36,006 nucleotides of DNA. Origin: Zancudomyces culisetae (lineage: Eukaryota > Kickxellomycota > Harpellomycetes > Harpellales > Legeriomycetaceae). Made by a program: the position numbers and the translations under genes. The stretch is from contig LSSK01000944.1 in the NCBI GenBank assembly GCA_001969505.1, forward strand, positions 1 through 36,006, given 5' to 3'. Below, one piece after another: positions 1 to 11,236 of the stretch. A model generated the notes under the pieces. It saw only the letters and a list, made by a program, of their open reading frames with translations, was not told the origin of the DNA and ran no database searches. Positions within the stretch are counted from its first letter, which is position 1. Each line of letters begins with the position of its first letter.

Positions 1-87
1 TGTTTGAAACGGCTCCGTTTATGTAAAAATAGGAAAAGTTTTTTTTAAAAGAAAAGTATTGAATATCATTTAACTGAAATCCTATAG

Positions 88-1232
88 ACCAAAATTGAGG
101 ACGATGACGAATCTAAGATTATATTGTCAAACATAGCGTATAAGGCTCAAAGTAGACTTGTTGAAATTGATAGCGTAAAAGCGTCAAAAAACACACAGAA
201 GGATTTAGCAAAGGCTTCGGGAAACAGTTTTGTAGAGGTAAACAGTGGCTATAGCTATATGGGTTGCGAACATAACGAAGTATCAAATTAAATCGACTTT
301 TAAAATTTACTATCGAAATAGTTATTCAACGACTTGGAATCAGATTTTATCATGCTGGATATTGAAGAGGCAGGGTTAAATGCAAAAATTGAATGCATAA
401 CTCAGTCAATTGGAGGTTTGTCAACTTTTTTATTTAAAATCATGTGTAGTTAATTAGAAGAGATTTTTTTTTTGCATCAAGGGTACCCATTAGCACTGAA
501 TTTGACGTATGTTTAATCTGGTTATCTCATAAATATAGATGTCAGTACAAAAAGAATGCACAAGTTTGTAAAGACAACTTTTAGCTTACCCACAACATGT
601 GGATATTGTGCAGAAAGCATCTGGGGCCTTTCAAGCAAGGGGGCAAAATGTGAGGACTGTAGCTATAGTTGTCACTTGAAATGTGAAATTAAAGTGCCGG
701 CTGATTGTACAGGCCCCCCAGACCAGCCAAAGGGTAACTTCATTACTCGAGCTTTTCGTAAGTGTTACATTCCATATTCGGCGCCAATCAATCAAAAACC
801 AAATAACGTAAATATAAAAACCTCATCTCAATAATAGGCGGAAAAAAAAGTAAAAAGGATTCAATGAGCTCAATCAATAAGAGCACAAATGACCTTTCCT
901 CAAGCACCGATAACTTTGAAACATTAAAGAATTCAAACAGAGGTAGCGATGAAAATATTTCATTGAAAAGCGAAGCAAATAGCAACACGGAGATTTTTTC
1001 TCGACCTTTGAGCACTCAGGTCGAGAACAAGTCACAGTTCGATGACGAAGTTTCAGCATTTTCATATGCCGTTAACAGTGGTAGATCCAACGAAATTATT
1101 GAAAAAACAAGGGATGTTAGTGCGGTCGTCCTATATGACTATATTAGTCAGCAAGGGAATGATCTAACTATTTCAAAGGGTGATGTTTTACAAATAATCT
1201 CCGAGGATGGTAAGTATATCATTCTGTTTATT

Positions 1233-1271
<39 letters not shown>

Positions 1272-1674
1272 CTATTTACACACACCTCAACTGGACATAT
1301 TTGAGCTTGTGTGTTGGCTATTTCTGAATGTCGCTTCGTTTTTTGGTGTAAATAGGATTGAGGTTATTCTTACAAATACTAACACCAATTTATATTTACA
1401 TGTAACAGATGGAAGTGGATGGTTAAAAGCTCGAGCATCCAATGGAAGAGTTGGAGTGGTTCCAGCTAACTATGTTGACATAAACGCTGAGGATAACCCT
1501 ACGCACGAAAGGTTTTTCACTGCACTGTACGATTTTACGGGTCGCAATGATAACGAGATATCCTTTGAAAAGGGTGATAGAATCCAGTTTACAGGTGAAT
1601 GTGCTGATGACAGCTGGTTCTATGGTATCCTAAGAGGACAAGCAGGCATTTTCCCGAAAAGCTATGTCGAGTAG
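88..1674 (+). CDS. BZZ1: Bzz1-like F-BAR/C1/double-SH3 protein, 5' truncated
   Basis: This is the 3' part of a syndapin-like adaptor that links curved plasma membrane to Arp2/3-driven actin at endocytic sites. Exons read as 88-237, 322-415, 539-757, 838-1209 and 1409-1674; all phases agree and give 366 residues, ending at TAG. The first two exons are charged and helical, as expected just after an F-BAR domain. The third encodes a C1 zinc finger (HKFVKTTFSLPTTCGYC, then IWGLSSKG and CHLKCEIKVPADC). A Ser/Asn-rich linker follows. Two SH3 domains close the protein: ALYDY-type VVLYDYISQQ... to GVVPANYV (split by an intron inside the domain) and FTALYDFTG... to GIFPKSYVE at the very C terminus. 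F-BAR, C1 and two SH3 domains in this order is the Bzz1 architecture. The F-BAR start lies beyond the left edge; bases 1-87 look like intron. Confidence 0.92.
1233..1271. repeat. (CA)n(TA)n microsatellite in a BZZ1 intron
   Basis: A compound run of CA then TA dinucleotides lies inside the 1210-1408 intron, which splits the first SH3 domain. The run lengthens this intron to 199 bases against 81-123 for its neighbours in the gene. Confidence 0.9.
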
Positions 1675-2242
1675 CCAAACTTAGATTTTATTTGTTTTTA
1701 TTGGAACGGGGAGGATATTAAGGATAATCCACTTGAGTTTTCCAGTGCTAGTTAGCGTTTTTTTTTTTTCAAAGAAAATAGAAAACCAGTGATAGATTGA
1801 GACAAGATAACTAGAGTACGAATCATTTTAATGGTTTAAAAAAGTCATATAAAAATTGTGTATTGTGGAAACATTGCGTTTACTAAGTTCGGAATTGATT
1901 AATCTTATCAATGTTCGGTGGCTGAAATGGCTGATATTTTAGGGTGGCCATAAGAATTGTGCAACACATGTGTGGCAGCTTGGTCTTTTCTGAAAATGCC
2001 TGCTGGAGAGGATCGTGTACTATCAGTCGTCTCCTTCCCCCTCACACCTTCCCTCTCTTCTTCCCCGTTTTACGCGCTTTGATGCGATGTATATAATGTA
2101 TTGTGAGATAAATTACATCTGTGACGTAAGAAAAAACAAATAAATTATTGTAAAACAAAGTTAAACTCAGTGCTGTTATCGGCTCGGTTGAATAGCCATA
2201 GTGTAAAAGTGCTACAAGTATAGATTTATATATAGACTTAAG
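1675..2242. other. Convergent 3' region of BZZ1 and VPS68
   Basis: No gene is supported here. The stretch lies between two convergent genes and should hold both 3' UTRs. A pyrimidine-rich block around 2027-2070 is the only GC-richer part; it is open in more than one frame, which such composition allows by chance. Confidence 0.5.
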
Positions 2243-2996
2243 TTAGAAGAAATCCTGCGATTTTTGACTTGGAAAAGACTAGAACATTTTTGAATAGAAA
2301 TCTAGGGATAATATGATGAACTAACCTCAAGCTGATTAGTAACGTTTGAGCTACGCTTGTTACTCCCGCATATATGCTCGAATTTTGGCCTTCAGCCGAA
2401 TTCAGATATTTAATCACGAGTATCGCGAATGAACCAGAAACACCACCGGCAATCAAAGCGATTCCAACAAATAAAAATAACTTTGCTCTGTTTGCCAACC
2501 CCGAGCTGCCATACTCGTAGCTGTCATCTGTAAGTATACTTAAATCCAATGAGTTGGTTCTATTGCGTACAACCGTATTAGAGTTAGTGGATAACGTGTA
2601 AAAAAAAATAAGGGTTATGGCTCTGAGCTCATCAACAAAATGCGATTTTGAGTCCTTACATCAACATTCCTAAAGTACACAAGAGTCCGGGTATCCAATC
2701 TTCAAGCCCGATTTTGATAGGATTTTCAAGCTTACTGTTTACCATTATTCCATCTATAAACAGCCACCAACCTATGGTAAACTTTTTAATATATACATAT
2801 TTAGTTATGCTCACAATTTATTTAGCATTTGCAATTTTAACTCTTGTCATTTAAATAAAAGTAGTAGATTGGTACTCAATAATAATAGACTTACTAAAGC
2901 GCCTGAAAAATAAGAAGCAGCACCGGATAGCCTTTCCTTTATACCATTGGGGAGAGAGAAGAACCTAGTGTTCCATACAAACACGCTTCCTGACAT
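2243..2996 (-). CDS. VPS68: Vps68 / TMEM50 family endosomal membrane protein
   Basis: Members of this family (UPF0220) are four-pass membrane proteins; yeast Vps68 acts with Vps55 in endosome-to-vacuole sorting. Exons read as 2996-2895, 2781-2660 and 2559-2326, then a short last exon. Visible family features: N-terminal MSGSVFVW, ASYFSGAL followed directly by FTIGWWLFIDG (first membrane span), the loop GLEDWIPGLLCTLGMLI, and a third exon with NRAKLFLFVGIALIAGG and SFAILVIKYL. Exon 1 to exon 2 is phase 0 and the joined peptide matches the family pattern well. The 3' end is uncertain: an acceptor before 2267 gives a stop at 2245-2243 (160 residues), while an acceptor before 2278 gives a stop at 2214-2212 (174 residues). 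Both lengths fit the family. Transcript data would settle it. Confidence 0.85.
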
Positions 2997-4459
2997 TTTT
3001 TGTGTTTTTTTTTAGCTATAAGTGTTTTTCAAGCTTTCAATTATTAATTGAAGTATTATCGGTTTCTTTTTCTAGCGTTGTCCTGGAATAGACTGTGAAT
3101 TATATTGCACTTTCAATTTAAACCTAATTCAAGTTAGTACAAAAAACAATAACCCAAATGTACAAGTTGCTGTAAAAGCTAACTACCAGCCAATTTCTGT
3201 AATTTGAATTTGGTTTCAGGCACCATGGAGAGAATGAGATTGTAATAAAACAACGATAAAAATTATTGAGTACTGAGAAAAGGCTGCCAAATTTTTGCAA
3301 TTTACGAGGTTTAAATATACCTGTAGTAGGCATATTTTCATTCAAGTTGAATTTGGTGGACCAATTAAATACCTCATAGGGCATTCACATGATTACTAAA
3401 AAAAAGGGAAAATATATTCTATAAATCAATTCCAAAACACACGAAATATAGGATATTTCATTTTAATTATATTTTAGTTTTAAAGTACAGGAACGCAACC
3501 AGCTTGAATCTGTGCTTGGCTGTAGTTCTAACGTGTTATTTTAAGACATCTTCAAGTTCTAACTTGTGTGTATTTACTATAAGGCAAATCATACTCAACC
3601 AGAACTAGTAAATAGGATTGCAGATCCTACATTGCACATTTTACGCAGCACTACATTGCTTTTGGTTGTGCACCAACTGTATAATCTATAGTTCAAAGCA
3701 GTTCTTCAGCTCTTTTGCTCAGATAGTTGTAGATTAAAATTAGGGAACTTCAAAATTCTAAGCAAAATTATATCTGTATGAAGGTTGGGTGTCAACAAGA
3801 AGAAACTAAGCAACGATAACAAAAAAAAATGTATATTCGCTTAGTGACTCTAGCAGTATACTATTATGAATAGTATTTAATACTATGTAGTATAGCATAT
3901 AACGGTTTCTACATATTCCTTTTGTCATTTACTGAACTGTGAATACGCACAATTATACTAATATACAAGCTTGTTTGCCTTTGAAAAAAAGAAGAAAAAA
4001 AGAAGAAAAAAAGAATTTGACCTGTTCTATTTTACATAACGATTCATTTCATCGATTTTTTAGGATTTCTTCAAGTTAAAACAGTACTCTGAAAATCATT
4101 CTAAATAGTTATTGGATATAAAGGTATAAAAAAAACAGAAACTACACACTCCCAAAAAATAGTAAACAAAGTAAAGTCTTTAATTCTGGTGATTTGCAAT
4201 CAGTTAAAACAGTTTTTCAAAAAAAAAGCACCAAAAAACTCTTTTGTACTTGTAGCCTTTAACAAAATAATAAAAGTGTACAGCTTATACAAAAGAGATT
4301 TCCCCTAAATACCGGTATTCAACAGCGATAACATCATTCCACTTTTGAAGTATAATATCTGTTATTCGTTTAAAGTTTTGGGACATTGGAAAGTAGGAAT
4401 TTCAAGCTTATCGGAAGCACTACATCAAGATAACAATATAGGAGGTAAAAAGAAAGTAA
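2997..4459. other. Divergent intergenic region VPS68 / CTF4
   Basis: This AT-rich stretch separates two divergent genes and should carry both promoters. It contains A-rich runs (AAAGAAG-type repeats near 3985-4015) and a short perfect inverted repeat, ATAGTATT-T-AATACTAT, near 3870-3886. On the minus strand, 3384-3124 is open for 86 codons from an ATG (starts MPYEVFNWS, ends with a hydrophobic Trp-containing segment). I do not recognise it and treat it as doubtful; see findings. Confidence 0.45.
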
Positions 4460-7400
4460 ATGACAGAATACCTAAAACCAAGATTTGCACATACTGAGGG
4501 GTATACAGTTTTAAGATACTCTGCAGATGGAGGGTAAGTGCTCAACATTTACTACTTAAAATAAAATATTAAACCCAACAATGACTATATAAAAATATTA
4601 TATAGATTGTTAATAACAGGTGGGAGCGACTCTTTGGTCAGAGCCTTTCAAACGGAGAAAAGTAAGAGGCATTTGGAGGCAATTACACTTGAAAGTCATA
4701 AAGAAGCAGTACTATCACTAGGAACAAGTGTAAGAATAACATTTTTATGTTTTCATACAAGTGTGTAGTTACACTAGACATCTAAAGGTATAAATATTTA
4801 CAAAGGCTTTACAGTAATATTAAGATTATAAAAAACTATTAGGACGATAAGTTACTAAGCTCCGACGAGGAGGGGAGAATCGTTGGACATACTATTAGCC
4901 AGAATGAGGCAGGGGAGTATGAAATAAATTCACCGTACACAGTCTATCGGTCAGTATTACCAGTATGGGATATTCGTGCAAGCTTTAATAATATGCAAAC
5001 CGCTATAGCTGCTGAGTAAGTCTAATATCTTTAAAAGTATAATTCAACTAAGTAGGTACATTATTTTGGTCATAATAAAAAAGGTTATGGTTACTAATTG
5101 TATTATTTTTTGGTGTCTACGGTGTAGAAGCGGGGAAATAAATATAGTGTCTTTACTAGATACGTCAGTACTAAGCACCATCAAAGATTCATCCGGACCA
5201 ATTAACAGCATTGACTATAATGATGATGGAACAAAAATTGTAATACACTATTTTATTTACAAAATTGTACACCTGCTTTCTTTCAAATTTGATTCATTAT
5301 CACCACGGCGTTACACCAGACTAATGATTAAACAAAAATGAATAATATGAACGGTAGATATCGAACTATAATGACGGTACTGTAAAACTATGGGATGTAG
5401 GGGCATCGATACCAATATGCATCCATAAGTGGGACAAGGTTTCTGCAGTGTGTCAACCTGGGTAAGCTAAGTTGGAAATTGGTGTTTTTAAAAACAAATA
5501 ACAAAAAACAAAAAGCTAAACGAATAAACATAAATATTAAACAGAGTTGCGGGTGAACAGGTAAAAATCAGATGGGAACCGGGAGGAGAGTTGGTTGCTG
5601 TCCCCAATGAGAGTGGAGGTAATTATTTAAGTATTTATGTTTTGATGTTGGACACATCTCATCGATGAAATCCTCACGCTGTTTTCATAAATGATAACAA
5701 TCAATAAAAATAGAAGTGATACTGATAAGCACGGTTGATTTCTCGGAAAAAACACGCATAACAACAGGCATTAAAAGACCCATAACAAGCTTGGAATGGT
5801 CTCCCAATGCTGATTATTTGGGTATTGTTATCGAGAACCAAGTACAGATATGGGATATGCACAAAATTGAGAACGTAGCGAGCTATAAACACAGTGAAAA
5901 TGTGTGTTCTGTGGCATGGAATCCTACCAATAACGAGCTGGCATTCACGGATGAAATGGGCGCGCTAGTGATATGGGACGATGTAGTTGATATGCCTAAT
6001 CTTCAGTCTAGATCGCATAAGAAGGCGTTAAAAAAGAACGGCGACGATTATGGCGAAAACAACGACTTTGTTATGGACATGGATGATGATGGTGGTCGTG
6101 ATGGTGATGGTGATGGTGATGGTGAAAGAAATAACAATAATTTAGTTAGCAACCTTTTTGACGATGAGAGCAAAGAAAACAGACAGATGGAGCTAGAAGA
6201 TGAACTTGGAGCCGAAAGTATTGCTGAAACTGAAGATGAGATGGAGGACTTTGTTGTTGATGATGATGGAGGAGGGTATGTTGAACCAGCTTTAAAGAAA
6301 CAGCTCTACGAAGCCACCAGAGGTAAAGTGTGTTATTACTCTGTTTATTTACTTATTCTTTTAAAAAAAATTAAAAAAATTGGATTTTGTAAATTATCCA
6401 CTCAACAAGTTATATTGTACTAAGGACGATTTGATATTATATAGTTGTACCTTTTCAGCCATCGGCAACTCCTTGGATTGGGAACAAAAGCTATCTAGCC
6501 TTTAATACAGTCGGAACTGTAACCACAACCCTAGTAAACGATAGTCACAACTCTATAGAGATAGAGTTTTTCGATAAAATGGCGCACAGGGATATACGGT
6601 TTTCAGATCCATACAAGTTTAGCATGGCTTCACTTAGCAAAATCGGTTGTTTGTTTGGGAAAAATCCAAAAAGGGAGGATAATGAGGACAATGGAGGTGA
6701 TTCCACATCAGTGATTCTGTACAGAGCGTTTAAAGGTTGGGCTGGGCAGTCTGACTGGACTTTTAGGTTACCGCCTGGGGAATATATCCAATGTTTAGCT
6801 CTATCTGAGGGTGGGGCGGCGATTTTTACAACAGAAAGGCTAGTGAGATTTATAACTATTGGTGGCATTCAGAGCTGGATTGAGAGCGTCCCCCAAAACA
6901 TTGTTTCATGTGTTGCCGGAAAGAAAATGTTATTTTGTGTCCACCAACGTGAAGGAATTACAGCAAGCACAATGGGATCAAGTAAACATGATATAAATAG
7001 CGCACAGATAGGAGACCCCGTATACGATTGGGAACTAAGACGAATAGATAGTGGAAGAAAAATATCATGTGGAGTATGCCCTGTTAGCCACAACAGCAGA
7101 CTATGTTGGCTTGGTTTCTCCGATGAAAACCAACCATTGACATGTGATAGTAGCGGCGTTTTAAGAATGCTAGTCAGATATACTTCTTTCCTGAACGCAT
7201 CTTGGGTTCCTGTATTTGATGCAAAGGCTGTAGCTACAGAGAGGAAAAAATTGGAAAATTATTGGCCCGTTGGCGTTTCTGGGTTAAATTTTATGGTTGT
7301 TATAGTTAAAGATAAAAATAACTATCCACCTATTTCGAAGCCCGTGGTTACAGAGCTAGAGTTAAAAATTCCTATGATACAGCCCGATTCTGCTACATCT

Positions 7401-8697
7401 AAGGAAGAGCAAAAGTATTTATTACAGGCTATAATCGCAGATGCGCTGAAAAGCCAAAAAACAATTTTGGATTCAGGAATGTCTGCTAAGTATGCCATGT
7501 TTAGTGATATAAATGGAAGTCTGACGCTTGAAATGGAGAGTAGAAGAGAAGATACAGAGGATGCGGATATCGAGCTTGACAAGTTGTTACTCAATTCTAT
7601 CCACGTTGCTTGTAGAAACAACAAGGTGATGCGAGCGTTGGATTTGGTAGGAATGCTTCGACTCGCTGAAAGTCTTTTAGCGGCGGAAAAGATTGCCGTT
7701 TTTCATAAAAATGCGGTGTTGGCCGAGAAAATTATGGAGGTTAGATCCAAATTCTCTGCGCTATCCGATGAAGATGCTGACGAAAACAGCGAGAACGAAG
7801 AAAGTGATGAAGAAAATGATCAAAACCAAACAGGTTATGCGAGGGATACAGCTCGTTTGGGCACTGTTAATTTTACACAAGATCATCGTAGCTCCTTGAG
7901 CAACAAGAACCTTGATCTCGCTAAAAAAGCCAAGAGCGGCCTTAGTCATAGAGATCTTGCTGAAGCTGATCACCACATGTTTTCTGTAGATACCCAGCCC
8001 ACAGTCTCTGGCCAAAACCAGTATCCTGGCACACAAACCGATTCTGACTTGACAACCACAGCGCATTTGAACAGCTCCTTGGTTGGCCACACAGATTCAG
8101 ATATAAGCGCTCTTCCCGGATATAGCCCCAAAGGTAATATTATAATATGTTTTGCACTTTTATCGCCCTTAAAAGGTAATTCCCAGCTAATTTCTACATG
8201 TTCAATTTTCATTCATAGCAAAAGGTTCCAAGAGATCAGTAAATGCCGCATTTAATCCCTTTGCTGTGGAAAATTCCACACAATCATCTATTATTTCAAA
8301 GCGAGATGGCAGGAGTTCCCATTCCTATGATAGTAATACAAAAGACCTTACTAATAGCGTGACTTCTTCGAATCCCTTTGACCCACCTGTACGTTCCAGG
8401 ACTGACTCAACACTTATAGATTCTTCAAAGCCAACAAAAAAGCCTAAAACATATTCCAAACTGAAAACCCAAGAGTCAGAGCTATCAAAGGAGTTTGAGG
8501 CTCGAACCAATTTGAGTTCAAATACACCCTCTACCAAGACACTCAATCTATTGGCATCATTTGCTGGACCTAAACCAAAAAAATTCTCTTCGAAAACAAC
8601 CGGCGATACATTAAATGGCACTACTGCAGAAGATAGTGTTGACTTGGAGTCTGTTCAGGGCACTCCATCCACTGTTGGCGACTCTAATGGTTTGTAG
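4460..8697 (+). CDS. CTF4: Ctf4 / WDHD1 (AND-1) replisome hub protein
   Basis: Ctf4 trimerises and couples the CMG helicase to DNA polymerase alpha and other clients; it also acts in sister-chromatid cohesion. Nine exons are read: 4460-4533, 4606-4729, 4843-5015, 5128-5239, 5358-5461, 5545-5618, 5714-6322, 6445-8133 and 8219-8697. The sum is 3438 bases, exactly 1145 residues plus TAG. An N-terminal WD40 propeller spans about residues 1-300 (for example NDGTVKLWD, SLEWSPNADYLG, SVAWNPTNNELAFTDEMG). An Asp/Glu/Gly-rich acidic linker with a DGDGDG run follows. Exon 8 opens with VPFQPSATPW and contains the conserved second beta-propeller (SepB) and helical region. The C-terminal third is Ser/Asn-rich and disordered-looking. 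The exon 7/8 acceptor is placed at 6444 because only that choice keeps frame and gives the PFQP motif. Length matches human WDHD1 (about 1130). The last splice may have an alternative; see 9109-9227. Confidence 0.93.
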
Positions 8698-8902
8698 TCT
8701 CGAGCATATTTCTTCGCTTTTTCTTGCCCCTTTCTTAGTTTCGTTGTTATGTCTGCTTTCTTATTTACTTATTTACTTATTTTCTTTATTTTTGATTATT
8801 CGTTCAATATATATTTGCACTCTCCTCCTTTAAGGGAGGTAAAGTCACACACGTCTATTGTTAATAGTTGGTTTTTAGTCAATTAGATATGGTAGGTGGG
8901 AC

Positions 8903-8948
8903 AAAACTATCTTAATTAATAGTTTTTTGAACACAAATAGTTTGTGTT
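8903..8948. repeat. Two adjacent perfect inverted repeats downstream of CTF4
   Basis: AAAACTAT at 8903-8910 pairs with ATAGTTTT at 8919-8926. Four bases further, AACACAAA at 8930-8937 pairs with TTTGTGTT at 8941-8948 around a TAG loop. They could fold in a 3' UTR or in the long terminal intron of CTF4. Confidence 0.7.
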
Positions 8949-9108
8949 TGTATGGAATCTTTGTGTAATTAGAGATGCGTTTGTTAACCTTAGAAATTCG
9001 AGAGTATGATGAAACCAGCTATTTTCTTTTTTAGACATTTTTACGTAAACACTGCTTTTGTCTTGTTTTTCGTTTATTTTTTTGTCTCCATCTATTGCTA
9101 AATAAAAG

Positions 9109-9227
9109 ATGTTGAAATACGGGAGACCATTGGCAAAACCATATGTATAGTTGATGGAAAAAAAATCAAAGCAGAAATACTCATTGATGAAGTGGAGAGG
9201 GGTACTCGCTTGCAGTTAGAGATTTGA
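9109..9227 (+). CDS. Possible alternative terminal exon of CTF4
   Basis: The CTF4 frame at 8689 can splice at a GTTTGT donor (8690) across 419 bases to an AAAAG acceptor at 9108. The phase fits: G plus AT gives Asp. The new exon then reads 38 further residues (starting VEIRETIGKTICIVDG, ending RLQLEI) and a TGA at 9225-9227. The same unusual GTTTGT donor is used in BZZ1 at 416. If unspliced, CTF4 stops two codons later with TAG. The peptide is charged and strand-like rather than low complexity, but the intron would be the longest in this window, and I know no family counterpart. It could also be the end of a separate short gene. Confidence 0.35.
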
Positions 9228-9873
9228 ACAATCTCCATACTGGGTTATGTGATAATAGGGTTTAATGTATAAAATAGTTAAAATCTTGATTATTATCATA
9301 TTCATGTGAAGGGTTGTATAGCAACAGCAGGTTTCAACCAAGTTTTGTTTAATGTACTAAATATCTCGATGGTTTTTTATTTTGCGTAGTCTTTTTTTAA
9401 TTACCTCTAAAAAGTATGAGCTCTGAACACAAGAAAATAAATGTATGTGTTCAAAGGTAGTACAGAAAAAAAAACAGTATAACCTTACCGGAACTTATTC
9501 TGAATTTGGATATCCGGCTTTTGTGCAAAGAAACCAGTCAGAAATTAGAAAAAAGTAACAAGATTCATGGTACCTTTGCGTTGCTACCTTGCTGCTAAAT
9601 CTTTGTGCTTTCTTTATTAGACATTACCCCCTTTATTTTTCCATATATACTCTCCTCTAGATACATTATTTTAAGCGGAGTCTAGACACTTAATCACACC
9701 TAGTTTTTGTGAACTAACCCCTAACTTGATCTGTATATGATAGCACCCTTTATGTGTACAAGACTAAAAGGGTTGATGATGTTGACTGCATACATTCATA
9801 AAATATAACCCAGAACAACTTATTGGAATTTTAGTACTGGTTCGGATCAAAAGGAGAACTAAAGACTATAATT

Positions 9874-9918
9874 ATAAGCAGTCATAGTGACTGCTTATGC
9901 TGTTTTGACCTTTTTTTT
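9874..9918. repeat. 11-bp perfect hairpin followed by a T8 run
   Basis: ATAAGCAGTCA (9874-9884), loop TAG, then TGACTGCTTAT (9888-9898) form a perfect stem. T8 follows at 9911-9918, so a short RNA ending here is conceivable. No recognisable snRNA, snoRNA or tRNA surrounds it. Confidence 0.6.
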
Positions 9919-11143
9919 GATATCCTTTTTTTTGAATTTGTGACGAACGTATGGGGCTTGTAACTTGAGTTAAACATGAAACAGCAAAGTGTTTTGCATT
10001 TTCTTCATAAACACGCCTCATGGCCCCAGTCAGCCAGGACGCAAGACCTAAAAGTGTATATATTATTTAAGAATTTCAATTTGCATTTAATGCCATTAGT
10101 ACTGTTTTAACAGTTTGATATACTTTTTGTTTGGCTTTTGTAAATGTGAATATAGAAATCACAAATAGATGGTAGAGAAATTGAATGGATTTAGCAATAT
10201 TCACTGCTTTTTATTCTATTCAGTTTATGTAATTAATGCAAAAGCAATTAAGACAAAATAAACTTTATTTAAAAATAAGTGCAAAAATATTGAAAAAATG
10301 CAATCTTGTTAAAAATGTCGAAAAAAAGCGGTAGAACACGTTGATTCGATTCGAACTGAAATAGTTGTGCAAACTAAGGTGAAAGTCCCTTCTTAAGCGA
10401 ATATTGGAATTGTGACCACTTTATTTTGTATAATTAATTTCCCATAAGAAAAAAATTAAATAAAAACCATTCTCGGAAATCAAACAAAATGAATAAGTCA
10501 CCAAAAGTAAAGCAATATTGATAGTAAACATCTCGGTGTTGCCGCTTATTTTGATACGGAGCACAAAGTAAAAAAAATTTCTACCACAAAAAGAGCAAAA
10601 TTTGCTTGAGTTTTACCTAAAATCTAAAAGGATGTAATTTGGCACATCTAATTAATGAAAACTACAGGACTAGCCAAAGACCAGTAAAAAAATTATACTA
10701 CTTCTCCTTTTTCCTTCGCCTTCCCCACCACAGACACAGACACAGACATACACACATACACACATACACGAGAATATCGAGGTCTTTTCAAGTACATTCA
10801 AGATTATATTTGTATGTAATATGAAGTGTGAGGCTACATGTGTGCTCGTAATTACTGACGAAGAGAAATACGCGATATCATTATATTGGTAAAATGGATT
10901 TATTTTCCCAGTGGAAATCATTATTTGTTATTTTGACTGGTATTTTTATGCAAAAACCACCAATATTTTGGCAAAAAATGTAACTTTATACCTAATCTAT
11001 TTGTGGAATAATTTGTCGGACTCTTGAAGACGATTTATTCTATATTAAAATATAAGTGTTGTTAAAAAAATCTTGGGCTTTTACAAAATTGTTTTTTACC
11101 TCTGCATAAACGATGCAATGTTCTTACATATTGAAAAACGAGC

Positions 11144-11236
11144 TGGGTTGGGTTGAATTGGAATAGACTGGGTTGGATTGGATTGGATTGGATTGGATTG
11201 GGTTGGGTTGGGTTGGATTGGGGAAAGGGAGGGAGG
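11144..11236. repeat. G-rich TTGGG/TTGGA pentamer array
   Basis: The plus strand carries an array of five-base units, mainly TTGGA and TTGGG, ending in a GGGAAAGGGAGGGAGG purine run. The spaced G-runs all sit on one strand, which would allow quadruplex formation. No gene overlaps it. Confidence 0.85.

Noticed and set aside
1921-2085. GC-richer block after BZZ1 that is open in two strands
   Set aside because: Pyrimidine-rich tract lacks stops by composition; it sits in a convergent 3' region and encodes nothing recognisable.
9461-9598. Plus-strand 45-codon open stretch (LPELILNLDIRLLCKE...)
   Set aside because: The opposite strand is equally open and has better splice-like signals in conflicting frames; no consistent gene could be built.
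9839-9854. GGTTCGGATCA as a tRNA B-box
   Set aside because: No A-box at proper spacing and no acceptor or anticodon stem can be folded around it.
10325-10375. GTTCGAATC on the minus strand as a tRNA T-arm, with a following T run
   Set aside because: The upstream 70 bases lack D- and anticodon-arm features and no acceptor stem pairs.
10639-10824. Plus-strand open frame through the (ACACAG)n tract
   Set aside because: Most of its length is translated microsatellite (His/Thr/Tyr repeats); start is TTG and there is no domain.
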